In this document: piece by piece, positions 19,129 through 28,771 of the stretch
Position numbering within the stretch: position 1 is the stretch's first letter
Layout of the letters: the number at the start of each line of letters is the position of its first letter
From: Thermoplasmata archaeon
GTDB lineage: Archaea; Thermoplasmatota; Thermoplasmata; Thermoplasmatales; Thermoplasmataceae
Reading direction: 5' to 3'
Assembly: GCA_021799315.1 (NCBI GenBank)
Contig: JAJZAR010000003.1
Location: 1-33,797, forward strand
Length of the DNA: 33,797 nt
The notes under the pieces: generated by a model
Seen by the model: the letters and a program-made list of their open reading frames with translations, nothing else
Told to the model about the DNA's origin: nothing
Databases searched by the model: none
Program-made: the position numbers and the translations under genes

Positions 19129-20172
19129 ATGATGCAATATGATCCAGAATTTGAAAAAATCCTGAAACTTGCGAGAGTTAGAGTTAAAGTTATTGGTTGT
19201 GGTGGGGCTGGATGTAACTCCATAACAAATCTGAAAAAATTCGGAACACCTGGAGCAAAACTCATTGCCCTCAATACAGATGCGGCCCACTTGAAGGATA
19301 AAACAGATTCAGATGTCTTTATGCTTATTGGAGAAAGATTAACTAACGGGCACGGTGCCAAAGCTGATCCAAACATTGGCAGAGACGCAGCCATAGAAAG
19401 TAAGGAAAATATAAACAAAGCAACTTCGAATGCAGACCTTGTATTCATAATTGCAGGCATGGGTGGCGGAACAGGGACAGGGAGTGCACCAATTGTAGCT
19501 CAGGCCGCAAAAAATAATGGTGCCCAGGTGATATCCTTTGTCACCTTGCCCACAGAAAGTGAAGGAGAGATAAGAAAGAAAAATGCAAAAATCGGACTGG
19601 ATAATCTTTCCAAAGTATCCCACACAGTGATTGTAATTTCCAACGACAAACTCAAGACTATAAATGAAAAAAAGAATGAAGATGAGAGCTTTGCCATGGC
19701 TGACAAATTCATAGTGGATCAGATATCAGGGCTTATTCAGACTATCACTGAGACCAGTCTTATAAACGTGGAATTTTCTGATCTTATGAAAATACTTTCC
19801 TATTCCAGAACTGCCTATATTGGAGTTGGGGAGTCTCCTGGAGGAGAGAGAAGGATGGAATTTGCTCTAAACGACGCACTCTCTAATAAACTGATGCAAA
19901 TCGACATTTCCGGAGCTAAGGGGTGTTTGATGAGGGTTGTGGGAGGAAATTTTACCATAGATGAGTTTGATGATGTGTCCAAGAAAATGCTTTCTATGAT
20001 GAATAGTGAATGCGAATTTATTCTCGGTGCAGACATAAAGGAAGAAATGGGTGATTCTGTGAAGATATTCCTCGTCATAACTGGAGTTGATTCGGAATTC
20101 ATAATAGGTAACGGAGAAAGAATAAATCCTCACCTCTTTGGAGATGACGATAATAACAATATTATAAGCTAA
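19129..20172 (+). CDS. ftsZ: Cell division GTPase FtsZ (start likely 19129/19132 rather than 19078)
   Basis: 'VKVIGCGGAGCNSITNL', 'LNTDAAHL', 'GMGGGTGTGSAPIVAQAAK'. Confidence 0.96.
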   Translation: MMQYDPEFEKILKLARVRVKVIGCGGAGCNSITNLKKFGTPGAKLIALNTDAAHLKDKTDSDVFMLIGERLTNGHGAKADPNIGRDAAIESKENINKATSNADLVFIIAGMGGGTGTGSAPIVAQAAKNNGAQVISFVTLPTESEGEIRKKNAKIGLDNLSKVSHTVIVISNDKLKTINEKKNEDESFAMADKFIVDQISGLIQTITETSLINVEFSDLMKILSYSRTAYIGVGESPGGERRMEFALNDALSNKLMQIDISGAKGCLMRVVGGNFTIDEFDDVSKKMLSMMNSECEFILGADIKEEMGDSVKIFLVITGVDSEFIIGNGERINPHLFGDDDNNNIIS

Positions 20173-20503
20173 TTGTGAAAATAGCATTATTAACTAATTT
20201 TTCTCCCGTTATTGGGAGAGATAACTTCGCATAAGAATTACATATTGAACTTGTCTTTATTATGTATGGGTCTAGTTCATGAAGACCACTCTTGATGTCA
20301 ATACATAGAATCCTATATTCTATTGGATTGAGACTGATGCAAATTTATTGCGTAGAAACATTTACAGGCTTTTTAATACACATATTTGTTTCATCGCTCT
20401 TCCGTGTATAAACGTACAGTAAAAGGATCCAGTTCTCCGAGTATACTATTTATATTGTTTATAGTTTAACATCTGGTGATTTTTATTATCTTCCATGTCT
20501 TTT

Positions 20504-20705
20504 CTAAACTTCCTTGTTTGATATTTCCATGAGGTTGTATGCAATGACTTTGAGGTTCATTGCATAGTCATTCCTGAGATCAATCCCAATCCTGCGGTTC
20601 GCCCATAATCGTTCAGTAACAGGGTCTATCCTCTTATTGCCGTCAATTACAGGAGCGGTGTGTGGCCCAAAAAAACATGATCATATGCGCCTGATTTAAG
20701 ATATT
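20504..20705 (-). pseudogene. Transposase C-terminal remnant, frameshifted (DDE-like, family not assigned)
   Basis: Manual reverse-strand translation: ...EYLKSGAYDHV (frameshift in A7/T7 tract) FFGPHTAPVIDGNKRIDPVTERLWANRRIGIDLRNDYAMNLKVIAYNLMEISNKEV*. Confidence 0.6.
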
Positions 20706-20838
20706 CCTAATATTTTTTATGAGTGAAAATTCCCAAGAGAATGCGCGATTTCATGACGCTCTGAACCTTTTACTAATTAAGTTTATTGATTACAAAAAAA
20801 ATACTACGAATCTATATATGTATTTATGATACAATTTC

Positions 20839-22275
20839 ATGAATAAAAAACATGGAAAAAAAATAACGCTAGTCATTCTCGTTTCGTTTATACTGGTTTT
20901 ATCGTCAAGCATGCTGTTTCTGGACCAGCCCCAGAGTTCTGGTAACTCTGGCGTTTCGTCCGGCTCCTTTGTAACTGGTTCTTACAACGTTACATTCACG
21001 GAATCTGGGCTGACATCGGGAACTCAGTGGAATGTAACGCTTAACACCGTATCCGAAACGTCAATAACAAACTCAATAGTTTTCTCTATGGCAAACGGGT
21101 CATATACCTATACAGTAGGCACCGTGCCGGGATTTAACGCAACACCATATACAGGTTCGGGAACTGTTAGCGGAGCAGCAGTTCCAATTACCATAACATT
21201 TACAAAACTGGCCCCTGTATCCATATCTCCAGTTAATCTTGGAACAGCAGGCAATTACGCAATTCTGTCAAAAACTGGAATCTCCAACACAGGAACATCC
21301 TCCATTGTTGGTAACATAGCTGTCAGCCCTGCCAGCAGTACTTACATAACTGGCTTCTCATTAGTCTTGAATTCAACCGGGCAGTTTGCAACCTCATCAC
21401 TCGTAACAGGGAAGGTGTACGCAGCAACATATACATCACCTACCCCTTCAACACTCACAACTGCAGTTGGCGATATGCAGACAGCATATACTGATGCTGC
21501 AGGAAGAACCAATCCTAATTATGTAAACCTTGGAGCGGGAAATATAAATGGAATGACATTGGTACCTGGTCTTTACAAATGGGGAACTGGCGTGTCCATA
21601 TCAACAAGCATAACACTCACAGGAAGCTCAAGCTCAGTGTGGATTTTCCAGATATCTGGAGGACTCACATTCGGTAACGGAGCACACATAATTCTCAGTG
21701 GTGGAGCACAGGCTAAGAACATATTCTGGCAAGTTGCAAGTGGAGTGTCCATAGGAACTGGAGCATCATTTTATGGTATAATACTCTCGCAAACATCTAT
21801 CACAATTGCCACAGGTTCAACCATGACCGGTCTCGTCCTGGCTCAAACCGCTGTTACCCTTCAGTCCGATAAAATAGCTTCGCCTTCAGGGGCGCAGAAT
21901 ATAACTACTGCGATGTACGGAGTTACATTCACGGAAACCGGTCTTCCTTCAGGAACAACATGGTATGTGAATTTAACAGGTGCGGCTTCATCTGGCCCAT
22001 TGACAGCATCAACCTACACAGTGAGTCTTACCAACGGATTATACTCATACACTGCCAGCTCAACGGACAAAACCTATCACTCAGTCACGGGAACTCTCTC
22101 TGTAAACGGCCATTCATCGTCGGTTACGGTTAAGTTCTCAACAACTTCAACGACTTCAACGCCAGGATCGGGGATTTCAAACACTGACATATACATAATC
22201 GTCGGTGTTGTTGTGGCATTGGCCATTATTGGTACGGCAGTAACAATGATTCTGAGAAAGAGAGGATCCAAATAA
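20839..22275 (+). CDS. Membrane-anchored surface protein with DUF3494/ice-binding-like domain and flanking 'VTFTE(S/T)GL.SGT.W.V.L' repeats
   Basis: 478 aa; N-terminal signal/TM, 'LGTAGNYAILSKTGISNTGTSSIVGNIAVSP ... NIFWQVASGVSIGTGASFYGIILSQTSITIATGSTMTGLVLAQTAVTLQ' and C-terminal TM + RKRGSK. Confidence 0.85.
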   Translation: MNKKHGKKITLVILVSFILVLSSSMLFLDQPQSSGNSGVSSGSFVTGSYNVTFTESGLTSGTQWNVTLNTVSETSITNSIVFSMANGSYTYTVGTVPGFNATPYTGSGTVSGAAVPITITFTKLAPVSISPVNLGTAGNYAILSKTGISNTGTSSIVGNIAVSPASSTYITGFSLVLNSTGQFATSSLVTGKVYAATYTSPTPSTLTTAVGDMQTAYTDAAGRTNPNYVNLGAGNINGMTLVPGLYKWGTGVSISTSITLTGSSSSVWIFQISGGLTFGNGAHIILSGGAQAKNIFWQVASGVSIGTGASFYGIILSQTSITIATGSTMTGLVLAQTAVTLQSDKIASPSGAQNITTAMYGVTFTETGLPSGTTWYVNLTGAASSGPLTASTYTVSLTNGLYSYTASSTDKTYHSVTGTLSVNGHSSSVTVKFSTTSTTSTPGSGISNTDIYIIVGVVVALAIIGTAVTMILRKRGSK

Positions 22276-22548
22276 TCCTCCAGTCTTTTTTTAATCTATT
22301 TTAAAAATATTTTCTAACCATAAACTTTTAAATTTAACAAAACTAGCAAATTAACAGATTTTGATCTTTTATAATGTTTATGACTAATTAGATTTAAGAA
22401 TAAAACCCTGGAATTATGTACATCCTGAAACAATCATAGAAATGAAAAAGAACGATGGATAATGCATGCATACTCACTGTCAGAGTTATTGTATGTCTCA
22501 GACTTTTGACATAAATATGCCGATTCATGATCACATCTTCCACTTAGA

Positions 22549-22886
22549 CTTTGTCAAACACTCGTTGATATTCGACTTCCTGCCATCTGCTCTGCATCTT
22601 TTGACTGCTTCACAGCTTCATTTGGCAGGCCTTCATGGGATCGGTTCAGCCATGTCCGACCCCTGCCTGCAATGTTTATGCAGGCATTTACGTCTCGATC
22701 TATCTCAAGACAACATGAATCACACCTCAGTATTCTGCCATGCCCTATTCGGGTCAGAGACCCACATGCCGAGCATTCTTTACTGGTGTTTACCTTTGCT
22801 TTTCCTGTTGGCTCTATTTCAGTGTGAAATAACTTGCAATATATAAGCTTGAGTATGGCAAAAAATCAACTAAGAATTGACTTCCT
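22549..22886 (-). mobile_element. Internally deleted tnpB-element copy (MITE/PATE-like), ~338 bp
   Basis: 22549-22791 is collinear with 23706-23948 (offset 1157 bp); the right end 22865-22886 resembles the tnpB-proximal end of the full copy; flanked by TTCCACTTAGA / CTCCACTTAGA. Confidence 0.8.
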
Positions 22887-23042
22887 CTCCACTTAGAAAA
22901 GCAGTTCTATGCTGCCGACTTTTTCCGTGCTCAGCGACCCTGTTAGAATAAGCACTTTGGAGCAGGCAGTTTCTGAACCACCTCTGATATTCACACTCTA
23001 AGACTATTAAGATTAAATGTAGAGGAAAGATACAGATTCTAG

Positions 23043-23675
23043 ATGACTGATAGAACCTCAAATATTGTGGCGTCCCTTGATATTGTTGAAGAAAAAAGGC
23101 TCCTGGACTTATCTCAGGAAATCGGTGATTCTGTTTTTGCAATAAAGATCAACTGGCCTACAATTTTAGCATGCGGAAAGCAGATAATTTCAAAATTGGG
23201 TAAATATTCAAGGATCATATGCGACCTGAAAATTGCAGATGTACCAAACACAGTCAATCTCATAATGAAACAAATAGAGACTGAGAAACCATACGCTGTC
23301 ATAACTCATCTTTTCACCGGGGAAGACTCACTTAAAACACTTATGGACAACGAGGGAGGTATACGAGTCATAGGCGTAGCATCAATGAGCAACTCTGGCG
23401 CAAAAAAGTATCTGAATCCAAACTATGCTTCTCTTATAAAAGATGCAAATTCAGCAGGATGCTATGGTATTGTCGGTCCCGGTAATGATTACAAGTTGCT
23501 TTCAGAAATGTCAAAGATTAAGGGAAACATGAAAATTTTTTGCCCTGGTATAGGAGCTCAGGGGGGTAACTACAGAGGAGCTATGAATTCGGGTGGAGAT
23601 TATATGATCATAGGTAGATCGATATATGAAAACCCATCTCCTCTAAAGTATATTTTAAATCTGGAAAAATCTTAA
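23043..23675 (+). CDS. pyrF: Orotidine 5'-phosphate decarboxylase
   Basis: 210 aa; 'IICDLKIADVPNT', 'GIVGPGNDY', 'CPGIGAQGGNYRGAMNSGGDYMIIGRSIY'. Confidence 0.93.
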   Translation: MTDRTSNIVASLDIVEEKRLLDLSQEIGDSVFAIKINWPTILACGKQIISKLGKYSRIICDLKIADVPNTVNLIMKQIETEKPYAVITHLFTGEDSLKTLMDNEGGIRVIGVASMSNSGAKKYLNPNYASLIKDANSAGCYGIVGPGNDYKLLSEMSKIKGNMKIFCPGIGAQGGNYRGAMNSGGDYMIIGRSIYENPSPLKYILNLEKS

Positions 23676-23705
23676 ATGTCCTATTTCAATTGAACTTATG
23701 TTCGA

Positions 23706-24945
23706 CCTTGTCAATTATTCGTTGATATTTGACTTCCTGCCTTCTGCTCCACATCTTTTGACTGTTTCACAACTTCAATTGGCAGGCCTTTAACGGATCG
23801 TTTCAGCCATGTCCGACCCCTGCCTGCAATGTTTATGCAGGCATTTACGTCTCGATCTATCTCACGACCACATGAATCACACTTCAACATTCTATCGTGC
23901 TCTATTCGGGTCAGTGACCCACATGCCGAGCATTCCTTGCTTGTGTTCATTGTTTCTTCTCTTGTGAGTTCCAGGACAGGCAGTCCTTCCCAGTCAGCTT
24001 TGTAAGTGATCTGGGATGCAAGCATGCCATAGGGAAATGCATTCTTTAGCAGAAATCTGTAATTGGTTCCTCTTCTATCCCCTTTCTTTGTGATATTAAT
24101 GAGACCCTTGATATTTTCAAGAACAATCATCTCTTTGTTCTTCACAGCATCCTTAACAATAGCTTTGCTTGTTTCGTGGATAATCTGCATTGTTCTGTTT
24201 CTTTCTCGCTTTCCGTACTTTAATGCAATCTTTTTCTGTATCCTTCTGTCGTTTCTGTGGAAACGTGATTTCTTTTTTCTGTAACGTTGCTTGATCTCCA
24301 CGACCTCTGACAGATCATGGACTTCATGATGATCCTCATTACCAACGGTTGCATTTCTCAAGTTACGATCAACACCAACTGTAGTGGTGCATTCCATAGA
24401 ATCGACCTCTCTCCCAATTACGAGAGAGTGTGTATGCCGACAAGGTAAAGGAATGCACTTTCACCGTTGGTATTGAGTTTCGCACATATGCATTCAACGG
24501 GATCGATTCGTATACGCGTTTGGCTATGGGGATCATGAGTTTACTATTTTCTATCTTAAAACCGTAATATGTGGATAGCATGGGCTTTTCCACATGGGGC
24601 ATGGTTGCCTTCTGTTTTTTCTTCAATTTCTTTCTGTATGTTTTCACAAGTGCAACTGCTTTGTTGATGGCTTCAGGACAATAGTACGAAGGCATGTTAT
24701 AATCTGTAAGCTTATGGTAAATCTCCTTGGATACAGAATTTCTTGATGTGAGATTCTTCTCAATCATAAGGGTGATTGTAAGATTTACCATTTCGGTGAA
24801 CTTATGCATTAATGTGATCAGATCGTGAGTGGGAGTGAAATGCTGTTTTACAGCCTTGAATGCATACACAATCAGATATATTTTTATGATAAATAAATCT
24901 ACTCTCATGCAAAGGGCGGAGAAATCAACTATGAATTGACACCCT
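23706..24945 (-). mobile_element. tnpB-carrying element (no tnpA), ~1240 bp, with short TIRs and 11-bp flanking direct repeats CTTATGTTCGA (23695-23705 and 24946-24956)
   Basis: Left TIR 23709-23726 TGTCAATTATTCGTTGAT; right TIR 24924-24941 (reverse complement TGTCAATTCATAGTTGAT), 15/18 identical; perfect 11-bp direct repeats outside. Confidence 0.8.
23711..24908 (-). pseudogene. tnpB: TnpB (RuvC-like RNA-guided nuclease family), split by a frameshift into ORFs 24369..24908 and 23711..24397
   Basis: C-terminal ORF has 'GVDRNLRNATV', 'MIVLENIKGL', 'CSACGSLTRIEHDRMLKCDSCGREIDRDVNACINI'; N-terminal ORF has 'VYAFKAVKQHFTPTHDL'. The reading frame changes near 24430-24460. Confidence 0.88.
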
Positions 24946-25011
24946 CTTATGTTCGAAAGTTATATATTGTAATCAAAAATACAGGTATTATCACTACAAA
25001 GACTGATTATT

Positions 25012-25899
25012 ATGAGTGACGTTCTTCCTGAATTAGAGCAAAAGCGTGAGATTTTAAGAGATCTTGTTGAGAGCCATATTAAACGTAGAGACGAGTTGTC
25101 ACAAGAGGCACATCACTATGCCGAAGAGAGAGATAAGTTAAACCAGAAATCTAAAAGCATGCGAGAAGCCGTAATGAAAAAGATAGATGAGAAAGGAAAG
25201 CTCATTGAAAATATTCAGAAACTCCGAAATGAAAAAGAGGAGCATTTTGCTGAGTTATCTGAACTCAGAAAAGAGTTGAGAAAGTATAGAGATGCTTTCA
25301 AATCTCAGGGAGCAGACCCTTCAGAGCTGAAGAGAAAAGAGAGGGAACTCCAGAGACTGGAAAAGATGCAACAAACAACACCTCTTAACAAGGATGAGGA
25401 AAAGCGAGTGGTCCTTGACATAAGAAAACTTTCAAACGATATAAGAAAGACAAAGGATGTTGTTGAGAAGGAACTCAAAGAAAATGAAAACGTAAAAGTT
25501 GTTTCAGAAAAAATAAGCGAAAAGAGAAAGGTCGTCGACGAGTTCAAGAGACAAATTGACGGAATATCCAAAAATATTAATGTCCTTGGCGAAGAAATTA
25601 ACAAAGGTCTTCAGGAGCTTGACCAGACAAGAAAGGAAGCAGATGATTTCCATGAGAAATTTATAGAATTTAACAAGGCATCTGAGAGAGAGCACGAAGA
25701 GTTTATTAAGGCCAAAACCGACATGAGAGATATTGAAAAGATGATGGGCGGAATGGCCGCAAAAACCAAGGCAACAAGAAGGAAAGAAAGAGAAGGAGAA
25801 CTGCAGAGTAAGGCCAATGTATTATTTGATAAATTCAAGAACGGAGAACAGCTCACGACAGAAGACTTACTCATACTTCAAAAAGCTGGATTTCTCTAA
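25012..25899 (+). CDS. Archaeal coiled-coil protein (COG1340-like)
   Basis: 295 aa almost entirely Lys/Glu-rich coiled coil. Confidence 0.8.
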   Translation: MSDVLPELEQKREILRDLVESHIKRRDELSQEAHHYAEERDKLNQKSKSMREAVMKKIDEKGKLIENIQKLRNEKEEHFAELSELRKELRKYRDAFKSQGADPSELKRKERELQRLEKMQQTTPLNKDEEKRVVLDIRKLSNDIRKTKDVVEKELKENENVKVVSEKISEKRKVVDEFKRQIDGISKNINVLGEEINKGLQELDQTRKEADDFHEKFIEFNKASEREHEEFIKAKTDMRDIEKMMGGMAAKTKATRRKEREGELQSKANVLFDKFKNGEQLTTEDLLILQKAGFL

Positions 25900-26996
25900 T
25901 CTGTGCTGTCATTTTCAGAAGATAGAGAGACGTTATAAATTTTTGACCTGTCCTGTATATTCAGATTAGCGGATAGAGCACTTTCCTGAATTTCACAATC
26001 TTTTCCAATTGTGGTATTTTTCATCAAGAGAGATTTGCTTATTTTAGAATTATTCTTTATAATGCAGTTTTCGAAGAGGATTGAGTCAATAATCTCGGTA
26101 TTATCACCTATGGCCACATTGTTGTAGACAGTTGAGTTCACAACCTTTGCCCCGGTGCCTATTTTAACACCTTCTCCCAGATAGCAACTCCCTTCAATGG
26201 TGAAGTCATGCCCAATTGGCCTTTCCTTTATGATCATCCTCCCCTTAATGAAGGGCTCATTCATCTCGATACCGTACTTATTAGCCATGAGTTTGTTGGC
26301 CATGATGAGTTCTCTGGGTCTCCCTGTATCAAGCCATGCACCCTTTCCAATGTAGGTATTGATTGCTATGCCCTCCTTAAGCAACTTGGGAAACAGTTCC
26401 TTGGCAAAATCATATGTCTGGTTTTCAGGAATATGATCAAAAATTTCAGGTTCAAATACGTAAATCCCTGCATTGACCATGTTGGAAAAAATTTCATTCT
26501 GAAGAGGTTTTTCCAGAAATCTCACAACCATATTGTTCTTGGTTTCCACAATACCGAATTGCGTTGGATCATCTACTTCGGTGAGGACAATTGTTGCAAT
26601 GGCCTTACTTTTTATGTGTGCCTTGAGTATATCTTTGATGTTAAAATCCGCAAGGACATCTCCGCTTGCAACCACAAAGGTATCATTCAAAAACCCTTGA
26701 ATTGCCTTGATGGATCCTGCAGTCCCTGCAGGCTCCCGTTCCACAGAAAAAATAATATTTAGATTTGCATGTTTTTGCTGTATCACACCAGATATGAGTG
26801 ACTCAAACTTATATCCCGTAGTCACTACAATGTCTTTGATGCCAGCCTCTGCGAAAGATCTTATGGGGTATTCCATACATGAAAGCCCGGCAATGGGTAC
26901 CAATGGTTTTGGAATCGCATATGTGATAGGTCTCAACCTTGTGCCCTTTCCTCCCGCCATCAGTATGCCTTTTACTGCCATATATGGATATGACAA
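25896..26996 (-). CDS. Sugar-1-phosphate nucleotidyltransferase with C-terminal left-handed beta-helix
   Basis: 366 aa; 'GILMAGGKGTRLRPITYAIPKPLVPI' and hexapeptide-like C-terminus. Confidence 0.92.
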   Translation of the reverse strand: MSYPYMAVKGILMAGGKGTRLRPITYAIPKPLVPIAGLSCMEYPIRSFAEAGIKDIVVTTGYKFESLISGVIQQKHANLNIIFSVEREPAGTAGSIKAIQGFLNDTFVVASGDVLADFNIKDILKAHIKSKAIATIVLTEVDDPTQFGIVETKNNMVVRFLEKPLQNEIFSNMVNAGIYVFEPEIFDHIPENQTYDFAKELFPKLLKEGIAINTYIGKGAWLDTGRPRELIMANKLMANKYGIEMNEPFIKGRMIIKERPIGHDFTIEGSCYLGEGVKIGTGAKVVNSTVYNNVAIGDNTEIIDSILFENCIIKNNSKISKSLLMKNTTIGKDCEIQESALSANLNIQDRSKIYNVSLSSENDSTD

Positions 26997-27051
26997 GTCC
27001 TGTTAAATAATTTATCAGAATTGTGAAAGAAAAAATACGCTTTTTTGCCTT

Positions 27052-28728
27052 TCAGGATTCTTCTCTCTTTCCATAATAGGGTGTTTTGAACTTCACTCCT
27101 TTGCGTATGAGTGTTCTTGAAGCTTCGTATCCTGCATCTGCGTGCCTGATCACGCCAATACCCGGATCTGCGTTGAGAACCCTCTTGATCTTTTCTTCAG
27201 CTTCCTTTGAACCATCTGCAATCAGAACGAATCCGGCGTGAATGGAATTACCGATACCGGTACCGCCGCCATGGTGCACAGAAACCCATGTCGCCCCCGA
27301 TGATGCATTGAGCAGAGCGTTTAATATGGGCCAATCTGCAATAGCGTCGCTGCCATCCTTCATACCTTCAGTTTCTCTGAATGGAGAGGCGACCGATCCA
27401 GTGTCATGGTGGTCTCTTCCTATGGCAATTGGGGCTTCCAGTTCTCCGTCCTTCACCATTCTGTTCATGAGTAAACCGATGGTTTCCCTTTCCCCATAGG
27501 CTGCATAACATATTCGGGCTGGCAGTCCCTGAAACTTTACCTTCTCCTGAGCCAGTTTTAACCACCTTACAAGGTGTTCGTTATAACCAAGTTCATAGGA
27601 AATTGCCTTGTCAAGTTTGTAAATATCCTCCTCAGAACCGGAAAGGGCAAGCCATCTGAAGGGTCCGGAGCCTACAGTAAACAGATCTCGTATATAGGCT
27701 GGAACATATCCCTGAATTTCAAAAGCTCTGTTCTCTCCAGCTTCTTTTGCCCTTGTTCTCAAGTTATTCCCATAATCGAAAACCTTTGCGCCCGCATCCT
27801 TGAATGCTAAAATTGCCCTGACTTCCTTTACGATTGAGTCATACACCTTTTTCCTGTAATTCTCAAAATCCTTTTCCATCATCTCCTTTGCAGATTGTAC
27901 TGAAAATCCTTCCGGGATGTAACCAACATTCAGATCATGAGCTGCGGTCTGGTCAGTCACAACATCTGGTATTATGTTCCTCTTCACGAGTTCAGTATAG
28001 ACAGTTGCTGCGTTTCCTAACAAGCCGATGGATATGGGTTTTTTACTCGCCACATATTCATCCTTAATCTTTAAGGCATCTTCAAGGTCCTTTGCCTGAA
28101 CATCAAGGTACTTGCCCTTCAACCTTCTATCTATCTTTTCCTGATTTACTTCAACAACTATGCCCACACCATTATTCATTGTGATGGCAAGAGGTTGAGC
28201 ACCACCCATTTCCCCAAGACCAGCAGTAAGAACCCATTTTCCTGAGAGGTCTGGTTGTTTGAAGTCTTTAGCTGCCATTGCATAGAGTGTTTCATATGTA
28301 CCCTGAAGTACACCCTGGCTTCCAATGTATACCCATGAGCCCGCAGTCATCTGGCCAAACATTGTAAGCCCTCTCTTCTCTAGGTCCCAGAAGATATCAT
28401 CTGTAGCAAACCTTGGCACAATCTGAGCGTTGACGATCAGAACTCTTGGAGCCTCTTTTGTCGTTTTGAAGGCACCAACTGGTTTACCAGATTGGATTAG
28501 AAGTGTTTCATCGCTGTATAGCTCCTTGAGCATTTCCACAATTTCATCAAAATCTTTCCATGTTCTGGCAGCCTTCCCCTTTCCGCCATAAACAATAAGG
28601 TTTTGTGGGTCCATCGCCACTTCAGGATCTAGATTGTTCATCAGAAGTCGGAGCGCGCCTTCCTGCTGCCATCCTCTGGTGTTTAATATCTTTCCTCGTG
28701 GAGCTCTTATCTCTCTGTGTTCTTGCAT
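27052..28728 (-). CDS. hutU: Urocanate hydratase
   Basis: 558 aa; '[28 protein letters not shown]', '[23 protein letters not shown]', '[18 protein letters not shown]'. Confidence 0.97.
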   Translation of the reverse strand: MQEHREIRAPRGKILNTRGWQQEGALRLLMNNLDPEVAMDPQNLIVYGGKGKAARTWKDFDEIVEMLKELYSDETLLIQSGKPVGAFKTTKEAPRVLIVNAQIVPRFATDDIFWDLEKRGLTMFGQMTAGSWVYIGSQGVLQGTYETLYAMAAKDFKQPDLSGKWVLTAGLGEMGGAQPLAITMNNGVGIVVEVNQEKIDRRLKGKYLDVQAKDLEDALKIKDEYVASKKPISIGLLGNAATVYTELVKRNIIPDVVTDQTAAHDLNVGYIPEGFSVQSAKEMMEKDFENYRKKVYDSIVKEVRAILAFKDAGAKVFDYGNNLRTRAKEAGENRAFEIQGYVPAYIRDLFTVGSGPFRWLALSGSEEDIYKLDKAISYELGYNEHLVRWLKLAQEKVKFQGLPARICYAAYGERETIGLLMNRMVKDGELEAPIAIGRDHHDTGSVASPFRETEGMKDGSDAIADWPILNALLNASSGATWVSVHHGGGTGIGNSIHAGFVLIADGSKEAEEKIKRVLNADPGIGVIRHADAGYEASRTLIRKGVKFKTPYYGKREES

Positions 28729-28771
28729 AGGAACTGTAGTGAAAGATTGTTTAATAATTATTGCAGTTTAT

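Noticed and set aside
22466-22846. 126 aa plus-strand ORF
   Set aside because: Antisense to the deleted tnpB copy; the minus strand carries the recognisable zinc-finger sequence.
23709-24941. Interpretation of element ends as ordinary IS200/IS605 hairpins
   Set aside because: Not fully excluded, but inverted alignment (15/18) is better than direct alignment (about 11/15), and both copies have flanking duplications.
25305-25874. Minus-strand ORFs opposite the coiled-coil gene
   Set aside because: Ser/Phe-rich antisense translation of a Lys/Glu-rich coiled coil.
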